From Indibacter alkaliphilus LW1 (GTDB lineage Bacteria; Bacteroidota; Bacteroidia; Cytophagales; Cyclobacteriaceae), in the NCBI RefSeq assembly GCF_000295935.2, contig NZ_ALWO02000033.1, forward strand, positions 1-64,000: DNA of 64,000 nucleotides, given 5' to 3'. Numbering within the stretch: the first letter of the stretch is position 1; every line of letters starts with the position of its first letter. Of this stretch, positions 1-8,420 are shown one piece after another. A program made the position numbers and the translations under genes. The notes under the pieces are model-generated. The model had not been told where the DNA came from, searched no databases, and was given only the letters and a program-made list of their open reading frames with translations.

Positions 1-314
1 CCCAACAAGCCTGTAAGGCTTGCCCAACAAACAAATAGGCCGCCCCTACAGGACGGTATTTCAGACTTAGATGTCATTTTGCTACCGATAGGATGTGCCT
101 ACAGCACATTTATCATAACCCATAAGTTTACCAATTAGTCAGAATCCCAAATCAACCAACAAGTCCCAGAGGGACTTCCTATTGGAAGAAACTGCCTTCC
201 GAGGAGGGATCACAAGCCTGTAGGGCTTGCCTGTTGGTAGAGAATTGCAACAAATAACCCAACAAGCCTGTAGGGCTTGCCCAAAAAACAAATAGGCCGC
301 CCCTACAGGACGGT
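1..314. repeat. Cluster of short hairpin repeats with a 57-bp direct repeat
   Basis: No gene is supported here. A 57-bp unit at 1-57 recurs almost unchanged at 258-314. Inside and between the copies are small palindromes of one style: AAGCCTGTAGGGCTT, GATGTGCCTACAGCACAT, AAGTCCCAGAGGGACTT and a CCGTCC/GGACGG arm. All are short G/C-rich stems around a CTGTAGG- or CAGAGGG-like centre. This resembles intergenic palindromic repeats scattered through Bacteroidota genomes. The block lies downstream of the ygfA stop (minus strand), so it could act in RNA 3' ends. Its left edge is cut by the window. Confidence 0.7.
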
Positions 315-368
315 CCCGCAATCCTGAGCACACTTACTACCAATAGAACGTATCCTACTTACCCCCCA

Positions 369-935
369 TCAAAACACCACCACCCCTTCCGGAAACACAC
401 AGGCATCCAAGGCCACATCATGGGCTTCACTCCTGATCTGATCCACAGGGGCAAAAAAACTCAACCCAAGCTTAAATACATCACTTCCTAAACTTTTAAA
501 AAACCTATCATAAAAACCCTTGCCGTAACCTAACCTATTACCCATACGATCAACCACCAAAAGAGGCACCAAGACCACCTGGATTTTTTCCGGGGAAACA
601 GTTTTTTTTATCACCGGCTCAGGTATCCCCAATTCATTGGTGGCCAAATCAATTTCCCGTGTAATGTTCAAGGTGAGCATTCCTTCTTCCCCACTCTTGA
701 TATATGAGGTGTAAACCTGGCTCCCATTTCCCCTTAGATAAGTCAAAATCGGAAAAGTATCCACTTCCCTGTTTTTTTTGATAGGCAAAAAAAGGTGAAT
801 ATGCCTCCACTCAGGATGTGCTCCTAAAAGTTCAATTGTATGTCCTGCTATCAGTTCTGATAACCTACCTGCTTCACCTTCAGGCAAGGCTTTTCTCTTC
901 TCTTTAAATTCCTTTCTAAGCTCTTGCTTATTCAT
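369..935 (-). CDS. ygfA: 5-formyltetrahydrofolate cyclo-ligase
   Basis: Converts 5-formyl-THF with ATP to 5,10-methenyl-THF, a folate salvage step in the cytosol. The 188-residue length is normal for the family. Near the N-terminus it has the RKEFKEKRKAL helix with the Lys/Arg residues expected for nucleotide binding. The C-terminal half has the family signature VPLLVVDRMGNRLGYGKGFYDRF (about residues 122-144), which includes the conserved GYGKGFYDR. The start overlaps the end of the upstream bshC by 8 bp, so the two are probably co-transcribed. Orthologues are also called fau or fthC. Identity is secure. Confidence 0.93.
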   Translation of the reverse strand: MNKQELRKEFKEKRKALPEGEAGRLSELIAGHTIELLGAHPEWRHIHLFLPIKKNREVDTFPILTYLRGNGSQVYTSYIKSGEEGMLTLNITREIDLATNELGIPEPVIKKTVSPEKIQVVLVPLLVVDRMGNRLGYGKGFYDRFFKSLGSDVFKLGLSFFAPVDQIRSEAHDVALDACVFPEGVVVF

Positions 936-2499
936 GCCCTGTTCTCAATATCATATACCCAAAATCCAAAGGGTCAAATAACTCATACAAGCTTTCCACA
1001 AAACCCTCATCCTCCAGGTAGAACTTCATAAAGTTCTCTACCCTTTCCTGTGGACTCCCCCCTGGGTTCATATAAATAAGGAGTTCTTCCCTTTGGCGTA
1101 TTTGATTACTAAGCTTTTTTTCCTCTGCTTTGCGAACCTTGGTAGCAAGCTGGTCAAGAATTTTTTGGGCACGGACTTCTGCTGCCGCAAAAGCATCAGC
1201 CAAGCTCTTTTCAAGATCGGTGATTTTGTAGGAAGCTTGAGAAAACAATTGGTGCAAAGACTCTTTTTCTTCCGAAAGGCTGATATCTGTTGCAGCATTT
1301 TCCTTCACAAATTCCTTTTTCCATAAAAGAAAATCTTCAAACAACCTTTCTTCGGACAGTTCCAGCTTGCTGACTTTTCTTTGTGCGTATGTATTCAATA
1401 CCAAAGCGAAGTTTCTGGGCATAATAGCCGGAAGCGGAGTTTGGTAATGATCAAAAATACTTTTGAGCTGCAGCCAATATGCCACTTCAGCAGGGCCGCC
1501 CAGATAGGCTATATTTGGTAAAATCATTTCCTGATAAAGTGGCCTCAATACTACATTGGGGCTGAAGCGCTCTGGATGGGATTCAACCTCCTCCAATAGC
1601 GCTTTTTCAGTAAAAGAAATTTCTGTATTCAACACCTTATATATGTCCCCCACTTTTTCTATTCTTTCCCGCAGCCCCTCTACCATGTAAAAGAAATTGA
1701 TCTCCCGTGGGAAAACCTGGCTTTTATACCCAAGTTCTTCCAGTTTTTGGGTTTGGGATCCACATAGTTCATTTGCCTTATGATTGAGCACATCGTCCTG
1801 AATAACTTCCTTAAAACATCTTTTCAATTCAGGCAATTTACCGTCAACGATCAAAAGCCCTCTTTCTCCAAAAAGAGTGTGGACATATTTTCTAACAGCT
1901 TCTGAAAGGGTCTTGGATTCCAAATAGGCCTCTTGGAAGAAGTCGGGAACAAAATGCTGTACTGACCTGAAAAACTCCTTAAAGCTCTTGTCTAGTAAAA
2001 AATCCCCAACTGCTCCTGATTGTGCTGTGTTCCATTGATATTTTTTTCCATCCAGTTTAAAATAATTGATCTCCTCAAAATCATGATCCTCAGTAGCCAT
2101 CCAATACACAGGGATAAAATGACTCTCCGGGTAAGCTTGATTTAATTTTTCTGCCAGATTGATCGTAGAGACAATCTTGTATATAAAATAAAGGGGACCA
2201 GTAAACAGGTTCAACTGATGCCCAGTGGTTACAGTAAAAGTATTTTCCTCCCCAAGCTTTTCTATTTGTTGCTGGGTAACCTCTGAAATATCCATGCCGG
2301 AGTATTGTTCTTTGATAGAAGCAGAGAGGATTTTTCTGGTACTTTCCGGAAAATTCTTTGCCTCGGTAAGGTTCCGGAAGTTTTCCAGATCCGGAAATTG
2401 GTTGTAAAAAGGGCTAAGTGTATTTTTTTTTCCAAGATAATCCAAAAAAAGTGGAGAAAACTGTCCGGTACACGCGGGGTCAACAGTGTTTTTGTTCAT
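928..2499 (-). CDS. bshC: Bacillithiol biosynthesis cysteine-adding enzyme BshC
   Basis: Adds cysteine to glucosaminyl-malate in the last step of bacillithiol synthesis, the low-molecular-weight thiol of many Firmicutes and Bacteroidota. At 523 residues it has the expected size. Recognisable blocks are TTGHQLNLFTGPLYFIYK near residues 91-108 and YWMATEDHDFEEINYF near 129-144, the Rossmann-like core signatures of the family. A long coiled-coil segment lies at about 400-475, followed by a C-terminal domain beginning near IYMNPGGSPQERVENF. It is the first gene of a pair with ygfA, overlapping by 8 bp. No bshA or bshB is in the window. Confidence 0.93.
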   Translation of the reverse strand: MNKNTVDPACTGQFSPLFLDYLGKKNTLSPFYNQFPDLENFRNLTEAKNFPESTRKILSASIKEQYSGMDISEVTQQQIEKLGEENTFTVTTGHQLNLFTGPLYFIYKIVSTINLAEKLNQAYPESHFIPVYWMATEDHDFEEINYFKLDGKKYQWNTAQSGAVGDFLLDKSFKEFFRSVQHFVPDFFQEAYLESKTLSEAVRKYVHTLFGERGLLIVDGKLPELKRCFKEVIQDDVLNHKANELCGSQTQKLEELGYKSQVFPREINFFYMVEGLRERIEKVGDIYKVLNTEISFTEKALLEEVESHPERFSPNVVLRPLYQEMILPNIAYLGGPAEVAYWLQLKSIFDHYQTPLPAIMPRNFALVLNTYAQRKVSKLELSEERLFEDFLLWKKEFVKENAATDISLSEEKESLHQLFSQASYKITDLEKSLADAFAAAEVRAQKILDQLATKVRKAEEKKLSNQIRQREELLIYMNPGGSPQERVENFMKFYLEDEGFVESLYELFDPLDFGYMILRTGHE

Positions 2500-2607
2500 G
2501 GAATCAAGGGTTCAGTGTTTGTTTTGAAGGTACAAAGGTTTCTAACTACCCAACAAATGATAAAGTTCGTAATTTAATTCGAATTACAAGAGTGGTCATA
2601 CTTGTAG

Positions 2608-2967
2608 GGCGGTGGAAAGCGTATAGCTTTTGGTGACGGCATCAATGATCCGGAGGCTTTGACTTTGGCAGACTTGAGTTTAGCTAGGGGGGAAGGGACA
2701 GATATTGCCATGGATGTGGCAGAAATCACATTGGTCCAATCAGACTTGACCCAAATACCAAAAGCACTTGCCCTGACCAAAAAGACAGTAAAGGTAATCC
2801 GCCAAAACCTTTTCTGGGCATTTGTTTACAATGTGATGGGAATCCCCATAGCTGCAGGAATTCTTTATCCGGTTTCGGGGTTTTTACTGAATCCTATGCT
2901 TGCTGGGGCAGCAATGGCACTTTCTTCTGTATCTGTAGTAACAAATAGTTTGAGATTGAGAAGGTGA
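2608..2967 (+). pseudogene. Remnant of a copper/heavy-metal P1B-type ATPase (C-terminal end only)
   Basis: An in-frame stretch from just after a stop at 2605 encodes about 119 residues matching only the end of a CopA-type ATPase. It holds the hinge motif [10 protein letters not shown], then [19 protein letters not shown], then the last two membrane helices ending [15 protein letters not shown]. The metal-binding domains, the CPC-bearing helix, the A-domain and the DKTG phosphorylation loop are all absent. An AUG/UUG-initiated protein could only start inside the P-domain (TTG at 2659), so function as a pump is excluded. The junction to bshC upstream marks a large 5' deletion. The HMA gene that follows is the kind of neighbour a copA gene normally has. 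Confidence 0.85.
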
Positions 2968-3064
2968 AGGAGAGATGAGAGATTCAAGACTTGCACTTGC
3001 AAGAAATTCTCTCTCAGATTCTTTGCACCTTTGGGTCCTTGGCATGAACCAAAAAATAAAAACC

Positions 3065-3262
3065 ATGAAAAAATTCAAAACAAATATCAAATGTGGAGCA
3101 TGCGTAGCTGCTGTAAAGCCGGAAATGGACAAATTGGAAAACACCAAATGGGAGGTTGATCTTTCCCATCCGGAAAGAATTTTAACGATTCAGGGTGAGG
3201 TGTCTGCAGACAGAGTGACAAAGGCCCTGGAAAAAGCAGGGTATCGGGGAGAGGAGATTTGA
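3065..3262 (+). CDS. Small heavy-metal-associated (HMA) domain protein, likely copper chaperone
   Basis: A 65-residue protein starting MKKFKTNIKCGACVAAV and ending KALEKAGYRGEEI. It has the ferredoxin-like HMA length and a CxxC metal site (Cys-Gly-Ala-Cys, about residues 10-13). The ATG at 3065 is preferred because the family begins with a short Lys-rich first strand; upstream in-frame codons give low-complexity sequence. By family it would bind Cu(I) or another soft metal and pass it to a P1B ATPase, but the adjacent ATPase is only a fragment. It may serve a pump encoded elsewhere. Confidence 0.75.
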   Translation: MKKFKTNIKCGACVAAVKPEMDKLENTKWEVDLSHPERILTIQGEVSADRVTKALEKAGYRGEEI

Positions 3263-3317
3263 TCAAACAAAACCCATCCGAATAGCTTTAATTTCTTAGC
3301 TTTGCCCAAAATAAAAG

Positions 3318-4559
3318 ATGATCAACTACCAAAAAATTGTTCTGCAAAACGGCCTTGTAGTGCTGGTTCATGAAGATCCTAGCAGCAAGATAGCGGTAGT
3401 CAATTTGCTCTACAAAGTAGGCTCAAGGAATGAAATACCCGGTAAAACCGGCTTGGCACATTTCTTCGAACACCTGATGTTTGGAAGTTCCAAGAACGTG
3501 CCTGTATTCGATGCCGCTCTTGAAAAGGTAGGAGGTTCTTGCAATGCTTTTACCAATACAGACATCACCAATTATTACATCACGCTTCCTGCAGTCAATC
3601 TGGAAACAGCATTTTGGCTGGAATCAGACCGGATGTTTCAGTTGAACCTCAGTGAAAAAACCATCGAGACTCAAAGAAAAGTAGTCATAGAAGAGTACAA
3701 ACAAAGGTACCTCAACCAACCTTACGGAGATGTTTTCCATCATCTTCGGGATTTGGCTTTTGATACTCATCCTTACAAATGGCCCACTATAGGAAAAGAA
3801 ATAGAGGATATTGTAAATTACAAAAGGCTTGACATAGAGGAGTTTTATCTCAGTCATTACAGCCCCGACAATGCTGTTTTGGTCGTGGCAGGTGGAATTA
3901 AAGCTGAAGAAGTCAAGTACCTGGCTGAAAAATGGTTTGCCGACATTCCTTCAAGTCATATTCCGAAAAAAACAGTACCCCAAGAATTGCCACAAACATC
4001 CAAAAAGGCCAAGACAGTTATGGCAGATGTACCCACAGATGCTCTGTACAAGGCATTCCACATGCCAGCAAAGCTAAAGGATGGCTATCTGGAATCGGAT
4101 TTGATTACAGATATTATCGGATTTGGAAGGTCTTCTCTATTGGAACAACGACTCGTCAAAAATGGTCATATCTTTGCCTCGGTGGGAGCCTACATTCTCG
4201 GTACAGTAGATCCGGGATTGATGGTATTTTCGGGAAAAATGGAGAAAGGGCAAAGTGCGGAAAAAGCGGAAAAAGTGCTGGATGATTTGATCTTGGAGTT
4301 TTTGCAATCCACCATTGAGGATCGCATGCTGACCAAAGTAAAAAATCAGGCCGAAGCCATGAAAACGTATGAATCTGTACAGCTGCTGAACCGGGCAATG
4401 AGTTTAGCCTATTATGCACACTTGGGAAATCCTGACCTTTATCAGACTGAGTATGAAAAGAAAACCCAAATTCCCTCAACTCAGATTATGGAATGGGCAA
4501 ACGCCATATTAAAAGAAGAAAATTCCTCAGTGCTTTATTATAAGTCTAAAGGGGAATAA
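3318..4559 (+). CDS. M16 family zinc metallopeptidase (pitrilysin/insulinase type)
   Basis: A 413-residue single-unit M16 peptidase. The inverted zinc motif HxxEH is seen as HFFEHLMF (residues 48-55), in the usual context GKTGLAHFFEH. The third ligand region follows about 75 residues later in QRKVVIEEYKQRY, which supports an active rather than a structural subunit. The C-terminal half has the typical M16 second-domain helices. No signal peptide is visible, so a cytosolic location is inferred. M16 genes often come in catalytic/non-catalytic pairs; here no partner follows and an AT-rich gap separates it from ispF. Confidence 0.85.
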   Translation: MINYQKIVLQNGLVVLVHEDPSSKIAVVNLLYKVGSRNEIPGKTGLAHFFEHLMFGSSKNVPVFDAALEKVGGSCNAFTNTDITNYYITLPAVNLETAFWLESDRMFQLNLSEKTIETQRKVVIEEYKQRYLNQPYGDVFHHLRDLAFDTHPYKWPTIGKEIEDIVNYKRLDIEEFYLSHYSPDNAVLVVAGGIKAEEVKYLAEKWFADIPSSHIPKKTVPQELPQTSKKAKTVMADVPTDALYKAFHMPAKLKDGYLESDLITDIIGFGRSSLLEQRLVKNGHIFASVGAYILGTVDPGLMVFSGKMEKGQSAEKAEKVLDDLILEFLQSTIEDRMLTKVKNQAEAMKTYESVQLLNRAMSLAYYAHLGNPDLYQTEYEKKTQIPSTQIMEWANAILKEENSSVLYYKSKGE

Positions 4560-4574
4560 TCATTTAAAAGGAAA

Positions 4575-4725
4575 TAGAGAGGAAATATGGTAGATATATG
4601 CTTTGCGAAATATGGTGGAAATATTTCTACAATATTTCTATTTATTTCATCTGTATTTCCATCTAATTTCTATTTATTTCAAAGTATTTCTACACTATTT
4701 TAATATTAAATCAACCTTATTAGTA
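4575..4725. repeat. AT-rich spacer with repeated TATTTC / GAAATA motifs
   Basis: The gap between the M16 peptidase and ispF is almost pure A/T and is built from many TATTTC hexamers, with GAAATA copies on the left side. The left part (GAAATATGGTGGAAATATTTC) is partly self-complementary. It probably holds the ispF promoter region, and the density of one hexamer is above what AT-richness alone would suggest. No ORF or clear hairpin terminator is visible. Confidence 0.5.
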
Positions 4726-4731
4726 TAAATA

Positions 4732-5214
4732 ATGACAAATTTTAGGATAGGCTTTGGATATGATGTCCACCAACTTAGGGAAGAATACGATTTTTGGCTA
4801 GGGGGTATCAAGCTGGATCATGAAAAAGGAGCTGTTGGACACTCTGATGCTGATGTGCTCATCCATGTGATATGTGATGCATTGTTGGGTGCAGCAGACT
4901 TGAGGGATATTGGCTTTCATTTTTCTGACAAGGATCCGAAATACAAAGGTATTGACAGCAAAATTCTTCTCGGGGAGGTAATGCAGTTGATCCGTGATAA
5001 GGGCTTTGAAGTCGGCAATATCGACAGTACGGTCTGCTTGGAAATGCCAAAACTTAAGCCCCATATACCTGCCATCAAAGAATGTCTTGCTGAAGTAATG
5101 GGAGTAGAAAAAGGTCAGATTTCTGTAAAAGCGACTACCACGGAAAAGTTGGGATTTGTAGGTAGAGAGGAAGGAGTTTCAGCTTATTGTGTTGCCTTGA
5201 TTTATAAAGTGTAA
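4732..5214 (+). CDS. ispF: 2-C-methyl-D-erythritol 2,4-cyclodiphosphate synthase
   Basis: Catalyses the fifth step of the MEP isoprenoid pathway, cyclising CDP-ME-2-phosphate and releasing CMP. The 160-residue length is exact for IspF. The N-terminal GFGYDVHQL and the block HSDADVLIHVICDALLGAAD supply the Asp/His zinc ligands. DIGFHFSD and KATTTEKLGFVGREEG are the substrate and trimer-interface signatures. It is followed after one base by mnmD, so the two form a tight operon. Identity is secure. Confidence 0.97.
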   Translation: MTNFRIGFGYDVHQLREEYDFWLGGIKLDHEKGAVGHSDADVLIHVICDALLGAADLRDIGFHFSDKDPKYKGIDSKILLGEVMQLIRDKGFEVGNIDSTVCLEMPKLKPHIPAIKECLAEVMGVEKGQISVKATTTEKLGFVGREEGVSAYCVALIYKV

Positions 5215-5215
5215 T

Positions 5216-5899
5216 ATGGGAAAAGAAGTAAAGATCATCACCACAGAAGACGGTTCGCATTCTTTGTTTTTACCTGAACTGAATGAAACATACCACTCCT
5301 TTCACGGAGCCTATAGAGAGTCAGTGCATGTGTTTATGTTGTACGGCTTAGAAGCTTGGTACTCCAAAAATTCCGACCGTTTCCCGATCAGGATTTTTGA
5401 GGTTGGATTTGGAACTGGATTAAATGCCTGGCTCACTTTAGTCTGGGCGGAGCAATATAAAGTGCCTGTCTTGTACCATAGCATTGAACCCTTCCCATTG
5501 GAAAAAGAAGTTTACTCCCAATTGAATTACACAGAAGTAGACGAAACCATCTACCATTACGCCCCTTATTTTCAAAGACTTCATGAAGCAAAATGGAATG
5601 AAGGTGTAATCATGTCTGAGTATTTCAATATGAAAAAAGATAGCTGCACGCTTGAAGATGCAGTTTTGTATCCTTCAGATGTGGTATTTTTTGATGCTTT
5701 TGCCCCAAACAAACAACCTGAACTATGGACCAAAGAAATGCTGGGCAAAGTAACCGAAACTATGAATCCAGGTGCCTCATTTACCACCTATTGTGCAAAA
5801 GGTCAGGTAAAAAGAGATTTAGGGGCTTTGGGTTTGCAGGTAGAGACCTTACCTGGCCCTCCTGGAAAAAAGGAGATGACAAGAGGCTGGAAGAAGTGA
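5216..5899 (+). CDS. mnmD: tRNA 5-(aminomethyl)uridine methyltransferase, stand-alone MnmD
   Basis: A SAM-dependent methyltransferase of the DUF752 family, corresponding to the methylating domain of the E. coli bifunctional MnmC. It completes (c)mnm5 modification at tRNA U34. In 227 residues one sees EVGFGTGLNAWLTL (SAM-binding loop) at about 62-75 and VVFFDAFAPNKQPELW near 158-173, the family-specific catalytic motif. There is no FAD oxidase domain, which is usual for the stand-alone form in Bacteroidota. It starts one base after the ispF stop. Identity is firm. Confidence 0.9.
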   Translation: MGKEVKIITTEDGSHSLFLPELNETYHSFHGAYRESVHVFMLYGLEAWYSKNSDRFPIRIFEVGFGTGLNAWLTLVWAEQYKVPVLYHSIEPFPLEKEVYSQLNYTEVDETIYHYAPYFQRLHEAKWNEGVIMSEYFNMKKDSCTLEDAVLYPSDVVFFDAFAPNKQPELWTKEMLGKVTETMNPGASFTTYCAKGQVKRDLGALGLQVETLPGPPGKKEMTRGWKK

Positions 5900-5967
5900 T
5901 ATCAGAATTTGATTTTACGCCTATCTGAATCAATTTGAACACCATTTTATTTATTTCTCAGCATGAC

Positions 5968-7038
5968 CTACTCATTCAACCTATTTCTCCAAGCAAAAGC
6001 GAGCATTGGCAGTTGTTGGTAACTGTTGACTCCGGCTTTTACACCCTGTGTTTTGAGAAATAGGTCATTGGATTTTCTGCTCAGTTCCAAATTGATGGGC
6101 TTGATCGCTTGCTGAGCTTTCTGGATTGAAAGCAGGTCGTTTTTGATACCGGCAGGCAAAGTCTTGTAGAAGTGACTGTATAACTCCTTTGACATGCGGT
6201 ACAGATCATTCATCTGATAGCGGAGCAGTCTCAATTGACCCGAATATTGCAAAAGAGCATCATCAGAATTGGAACAAATTACCCATGCGATAAAGTTGGC
6301 CTCACCTTCGTCAGTCACCCCATAGCTATGCGCCATTTCATGAGCTATCGTGAAGGGCTTTTCCAGAGGGTGCAAAGTAGGGTCAATATAGCTTTCCCCG
6401 GTATAAGGAAAGTAGATCCCCAAAATCCCCATCCTTCTCATAAAACCAGCAGGATAAAACTGTTTAGTTCTTGGTTCACCGGTAAAATTCAGGCCCAAGA
6501 TGTAAAGATTCTCCCTCATATTTGCCCTGACCAGTTTTTCTAAATCCGGGTATTCCATGATCTCCTCTATCGCCAATGTATCAGCGCTGATATTAAAGCG
6601 AAGCTGATTGCTGATATTCCTTGTCAATTCAAGCTCTTGGATCAACTGGGTTTCATTCAAAGGTACAGGCTTGAGTTCTAACTGTTGAAAAATCGGAATT
6701 CTCTGGTAATTGAAGCCCCAAAGGATCAGAAACAAAAAAACCAAAGCACCTAATCCATTGAAAAGTGATCTGATACTGAAGCCTAACCTGTACTTCCAGC
6801 CCTGAATCTGGATAAATTTATAGATAAAATAAGCAATCACCACAATGACTGCGGCCACAAAAATATAAACCGTGGCAAAAGGCAATTGTGAGACTGTCTT
6901 ATCAATGATATTTCTAATGCCGGGAAAAAAAGACCTGGAATAGATTTCTTCTGTTTTTTCGGGATATTTAACAGCAAAATGCCTGACCAGTAAACTGATC
7001 AGGCCTAAAATCGTCCAAGTCCAATTTCCTCTCAACAC
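5968..7038 (-). CDS. DUF3810 family membrane protein with metallopeptidase-like HExxH
   Basis: A 356-residue protein with three N-terminal hydrophobic segments (about 5-18, 55-77 and 95-110) and a soluble C-terminal domain. That domain contains the zinc-peptidase motif HEMAH (residues 233-237), followed by YGVTDEGEANFIAW with a Glu that could be the third ligand. This layout is characteristic of DUF3810, a Bacteroidota family annotated as a putative zinc protease; its substrate is not known to me. The start lies 4 bp after the NifU-like gene stop, so it is probably the second gene of that transcript. Catalysis is inferred from the motif only. Confidence 0.8.
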   Translation of the reverse strand: MLRGNWTWTILGLISLLVRHFAVKYPEKTEEIYSRSFFPGIRNIIDKTVSQLPFATVYIFVAAVIVVIAYFIYKFIQIQGWKYRLGFSIRSLFNGLGALVFLFLILWGFNYQRIPIFQQLELKPVPLNETQLIQELELTRNISNQLRFNISADTLAIEEIMEYPDLEKLVRANMRENLYILGLNFTGEPRTKQFYPAGFMRRMGILGIYFPYTGESYIDPTLHPLEKPFTIAHEMAHSYGVTDEGEANFIAWVICSNSDDALLQYSGQLRLLRYQMNDLYRMSKELYSHFYKTLPAGIKNDLLSIQKAQQAIKPINLELSRKSNDLFLKTQGVKAGVNSYQQLPMLAFAWRNRLNE

Positions 7039-7042
7039 TATA

Positions 7043-7627
7043 TCAAACCCCTTCTGCCTGAACTTCCTTTACTTCGTCCGGAAGCATTCTGGTCAATAAA
7101 TTCTGGATTCCTGCTTTGAGCGTAACAGTGCTGGAGGGGCATCCTGAGCAACTGCCCTGAAGCAAAACTTTGACTATCCCTTCATGAAAACTGTGGAAAA
7201 CAATAGCGCCTCCATCTTGCTCTACCGCCGGTCTGATATATTCATCCAATATCCCTTTGATTTTTTTTACTGTTTCTGAGTCATTTTCATCAAACAAAGG
7301 ATCTTTGTCAAAATTAGCCTGTACAGCAGCCTTGCCTGACTCCAAGTAAGACTTGATATGATTTCTCAGGAAATCCTGAATTTCTGCCCACTCCACTTCT
7401 GCCTTTTTGGTCACAGTGACAAAGTTTGATGCAATAAAAACCCTGTCCACTGCCGCAAAATTAAACAACTCTTTAGCCAAAGGCGAGTTTTCCGTACTTG
7501 CAGCGTCGGGATAATCAAAGCTAATTCCATCATCTGCCAACATAAAATTCACCACAAATTTTAATGAATTCGGATTTGGATTGGCTTCCATGTAAATATG
7601 TACAGGTCTTTTCTGTGCTTGTAGCAT
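7043..7627 (-). CDS. NifU-like / Nfu-type Fe-S cluster carrier protein
   Basis: A 194-residue two-domain protein. The N-terminal half matches the Nfu N-terminal domain (IYMEANPNPNSLKFVVN near residues 11-27). The C-terminal half is the NifU scaffold domain with the cluster-binding CxxC in GSCSGCPSSTVTLKAGI (about 153-169). By family it accepts and delivers 4Fe-4S clusters to client enzymes in the cytosol. The domain order matches Bacteroidota and mitochondrial NFU1-like proteins. It precedes the DUF3810 gene by 4 bp; a functional link between the two is not obvious. Confidence 0.9.
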   Translation of the reverse strand: MLQAQKRPVHIYMEANPNPNSLKFVVNFMLADDGISFDYPDAASTENSPLAKELFNFAAVDRVFIASNFVTVTKKAEVEWAEIQDFLRNHIKSYLESGKAAVQANFDKDPLFDENDSETVKKIKGILDEYIRPAVEQDGGAIVFHSFHEGIVKVLLQGSCSGCPSSTVTLKAGIQNLLTRMLPDEVKEVQAEGV

Positions 7628-7697
7628 GATTTTTTCGATTTCTGAATATTGTTATGACATAAATACTGATATCACAGCGGAATAGTTCCTTTGAAGT

Positions 7698-8366
7698 TTA
7701 CTTTTGCCATTTAGCTTCTCTGATTTGGAAAAGGTAGGTCAATGTAAACTCCAAAGTAGTGATATTGAGGTCAAAAATTCTGTCCTGAGACTCTTGATCA
7801 CCAAATTCATAGGCGAACCTGCCATCCAAAGCCAAGGTACTCTTTCCAAATAATTTGGAAACTCCTGCACCTATAGAAAGGCCATACATCAGCCGTTTGG
7901 GATCATCTCCCGGTTGTCCATAGGTTGGCAACTCTGTCAGTTCTACATCAAACTCTCTAGATACATCCCGGGCATCCAAAAGATATCCAATATGAGGGCC
8001 AAGTTTGATATGAAATCTTCCAGACCTTCCAAAATAAAAATTAGAAAGCAATGGGACTTTGAGGTAATCAAATTCTGTTCTATTTACCGCCAATTGATCA
8101 TTCTCCTGGTTGAATCCTAGAGTGATGTATTGAAACTCCAGTTGGAGACCCGCATTTTTCTGACCGAAGTGCTCCAAAACAAATGCATAAGTCTGCGCAG
8201 TAACCCCATCAGAAAACTGAATCGGCCTCCCAAGCTGGTACCTATAACTCACAGAGGAAACAGAAGCTCCTCCCCTGAAACCAAAACTGGTCTGAGCTTC
8301 TGATATTGAAGAGAAAGTACTCATGAAAAAGAGGAAAAGACAAATGTATCTGATACGCATGCCCAA
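7698..8366 (-). CDS. PorT-like outer-membrane beta-barrel protein
   Basis: A 222-residue protein with an N-terminal signal peptide (hydrophobic YICLFLFFMSTFSSISEA, cleavage likely after SEA or EAQ). Alternating hydrophobic/polar strands rich in Gly and aromatic residues follow, such as SFGFRGGASVSSVSY, LSIGAGVSKLFG and LEFTLTYLFQI. The terminal aromatic/hydrophobic strand fits an eight-stranded barrel of the porin-family PorT type. A specific role cannot be read from the sequence. It lies downstream of the large plug-domain gene in the same orientation, with a gap of 54 bp. Confidence 0.75.
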   Translation of the reverse strand: MGMRIRYICLFLFFMSTFSSISEAQTSFGFRGGASVSSVSYRYQLGRPIQFSDGVTAQTYAFVLEHFGQKNAGLQLEFQYITLGFNQENDQLAVNRTEFDYLKVPLLSNFYFGRSGRFHIKLGPHIGYLLDARDVSREFDVELTELPTYGQPGDDPKRLMYGLSIGAGVSKLFGKSTLALDGRFAYEFGDQESQDRIFDLNITTLEFTLTYLFQIREAKWQK

Positions 8367-8420
8367 AATTAAGGATACTTTGGAATTATCCGCTCCCTAT
8401 CAGATTTATACAGACAATAT

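Noticed and set aside
139-333. 64-codon minus-strand ORF in the hairpin cluster
   Set aside because: It is a translation of repeats and palindromes.
2975-3064. Extended N-terminus of the HMA protein
   Set aside because: The extension is unlike any HMA protein; the ATG at 3065 gives the standard domain.
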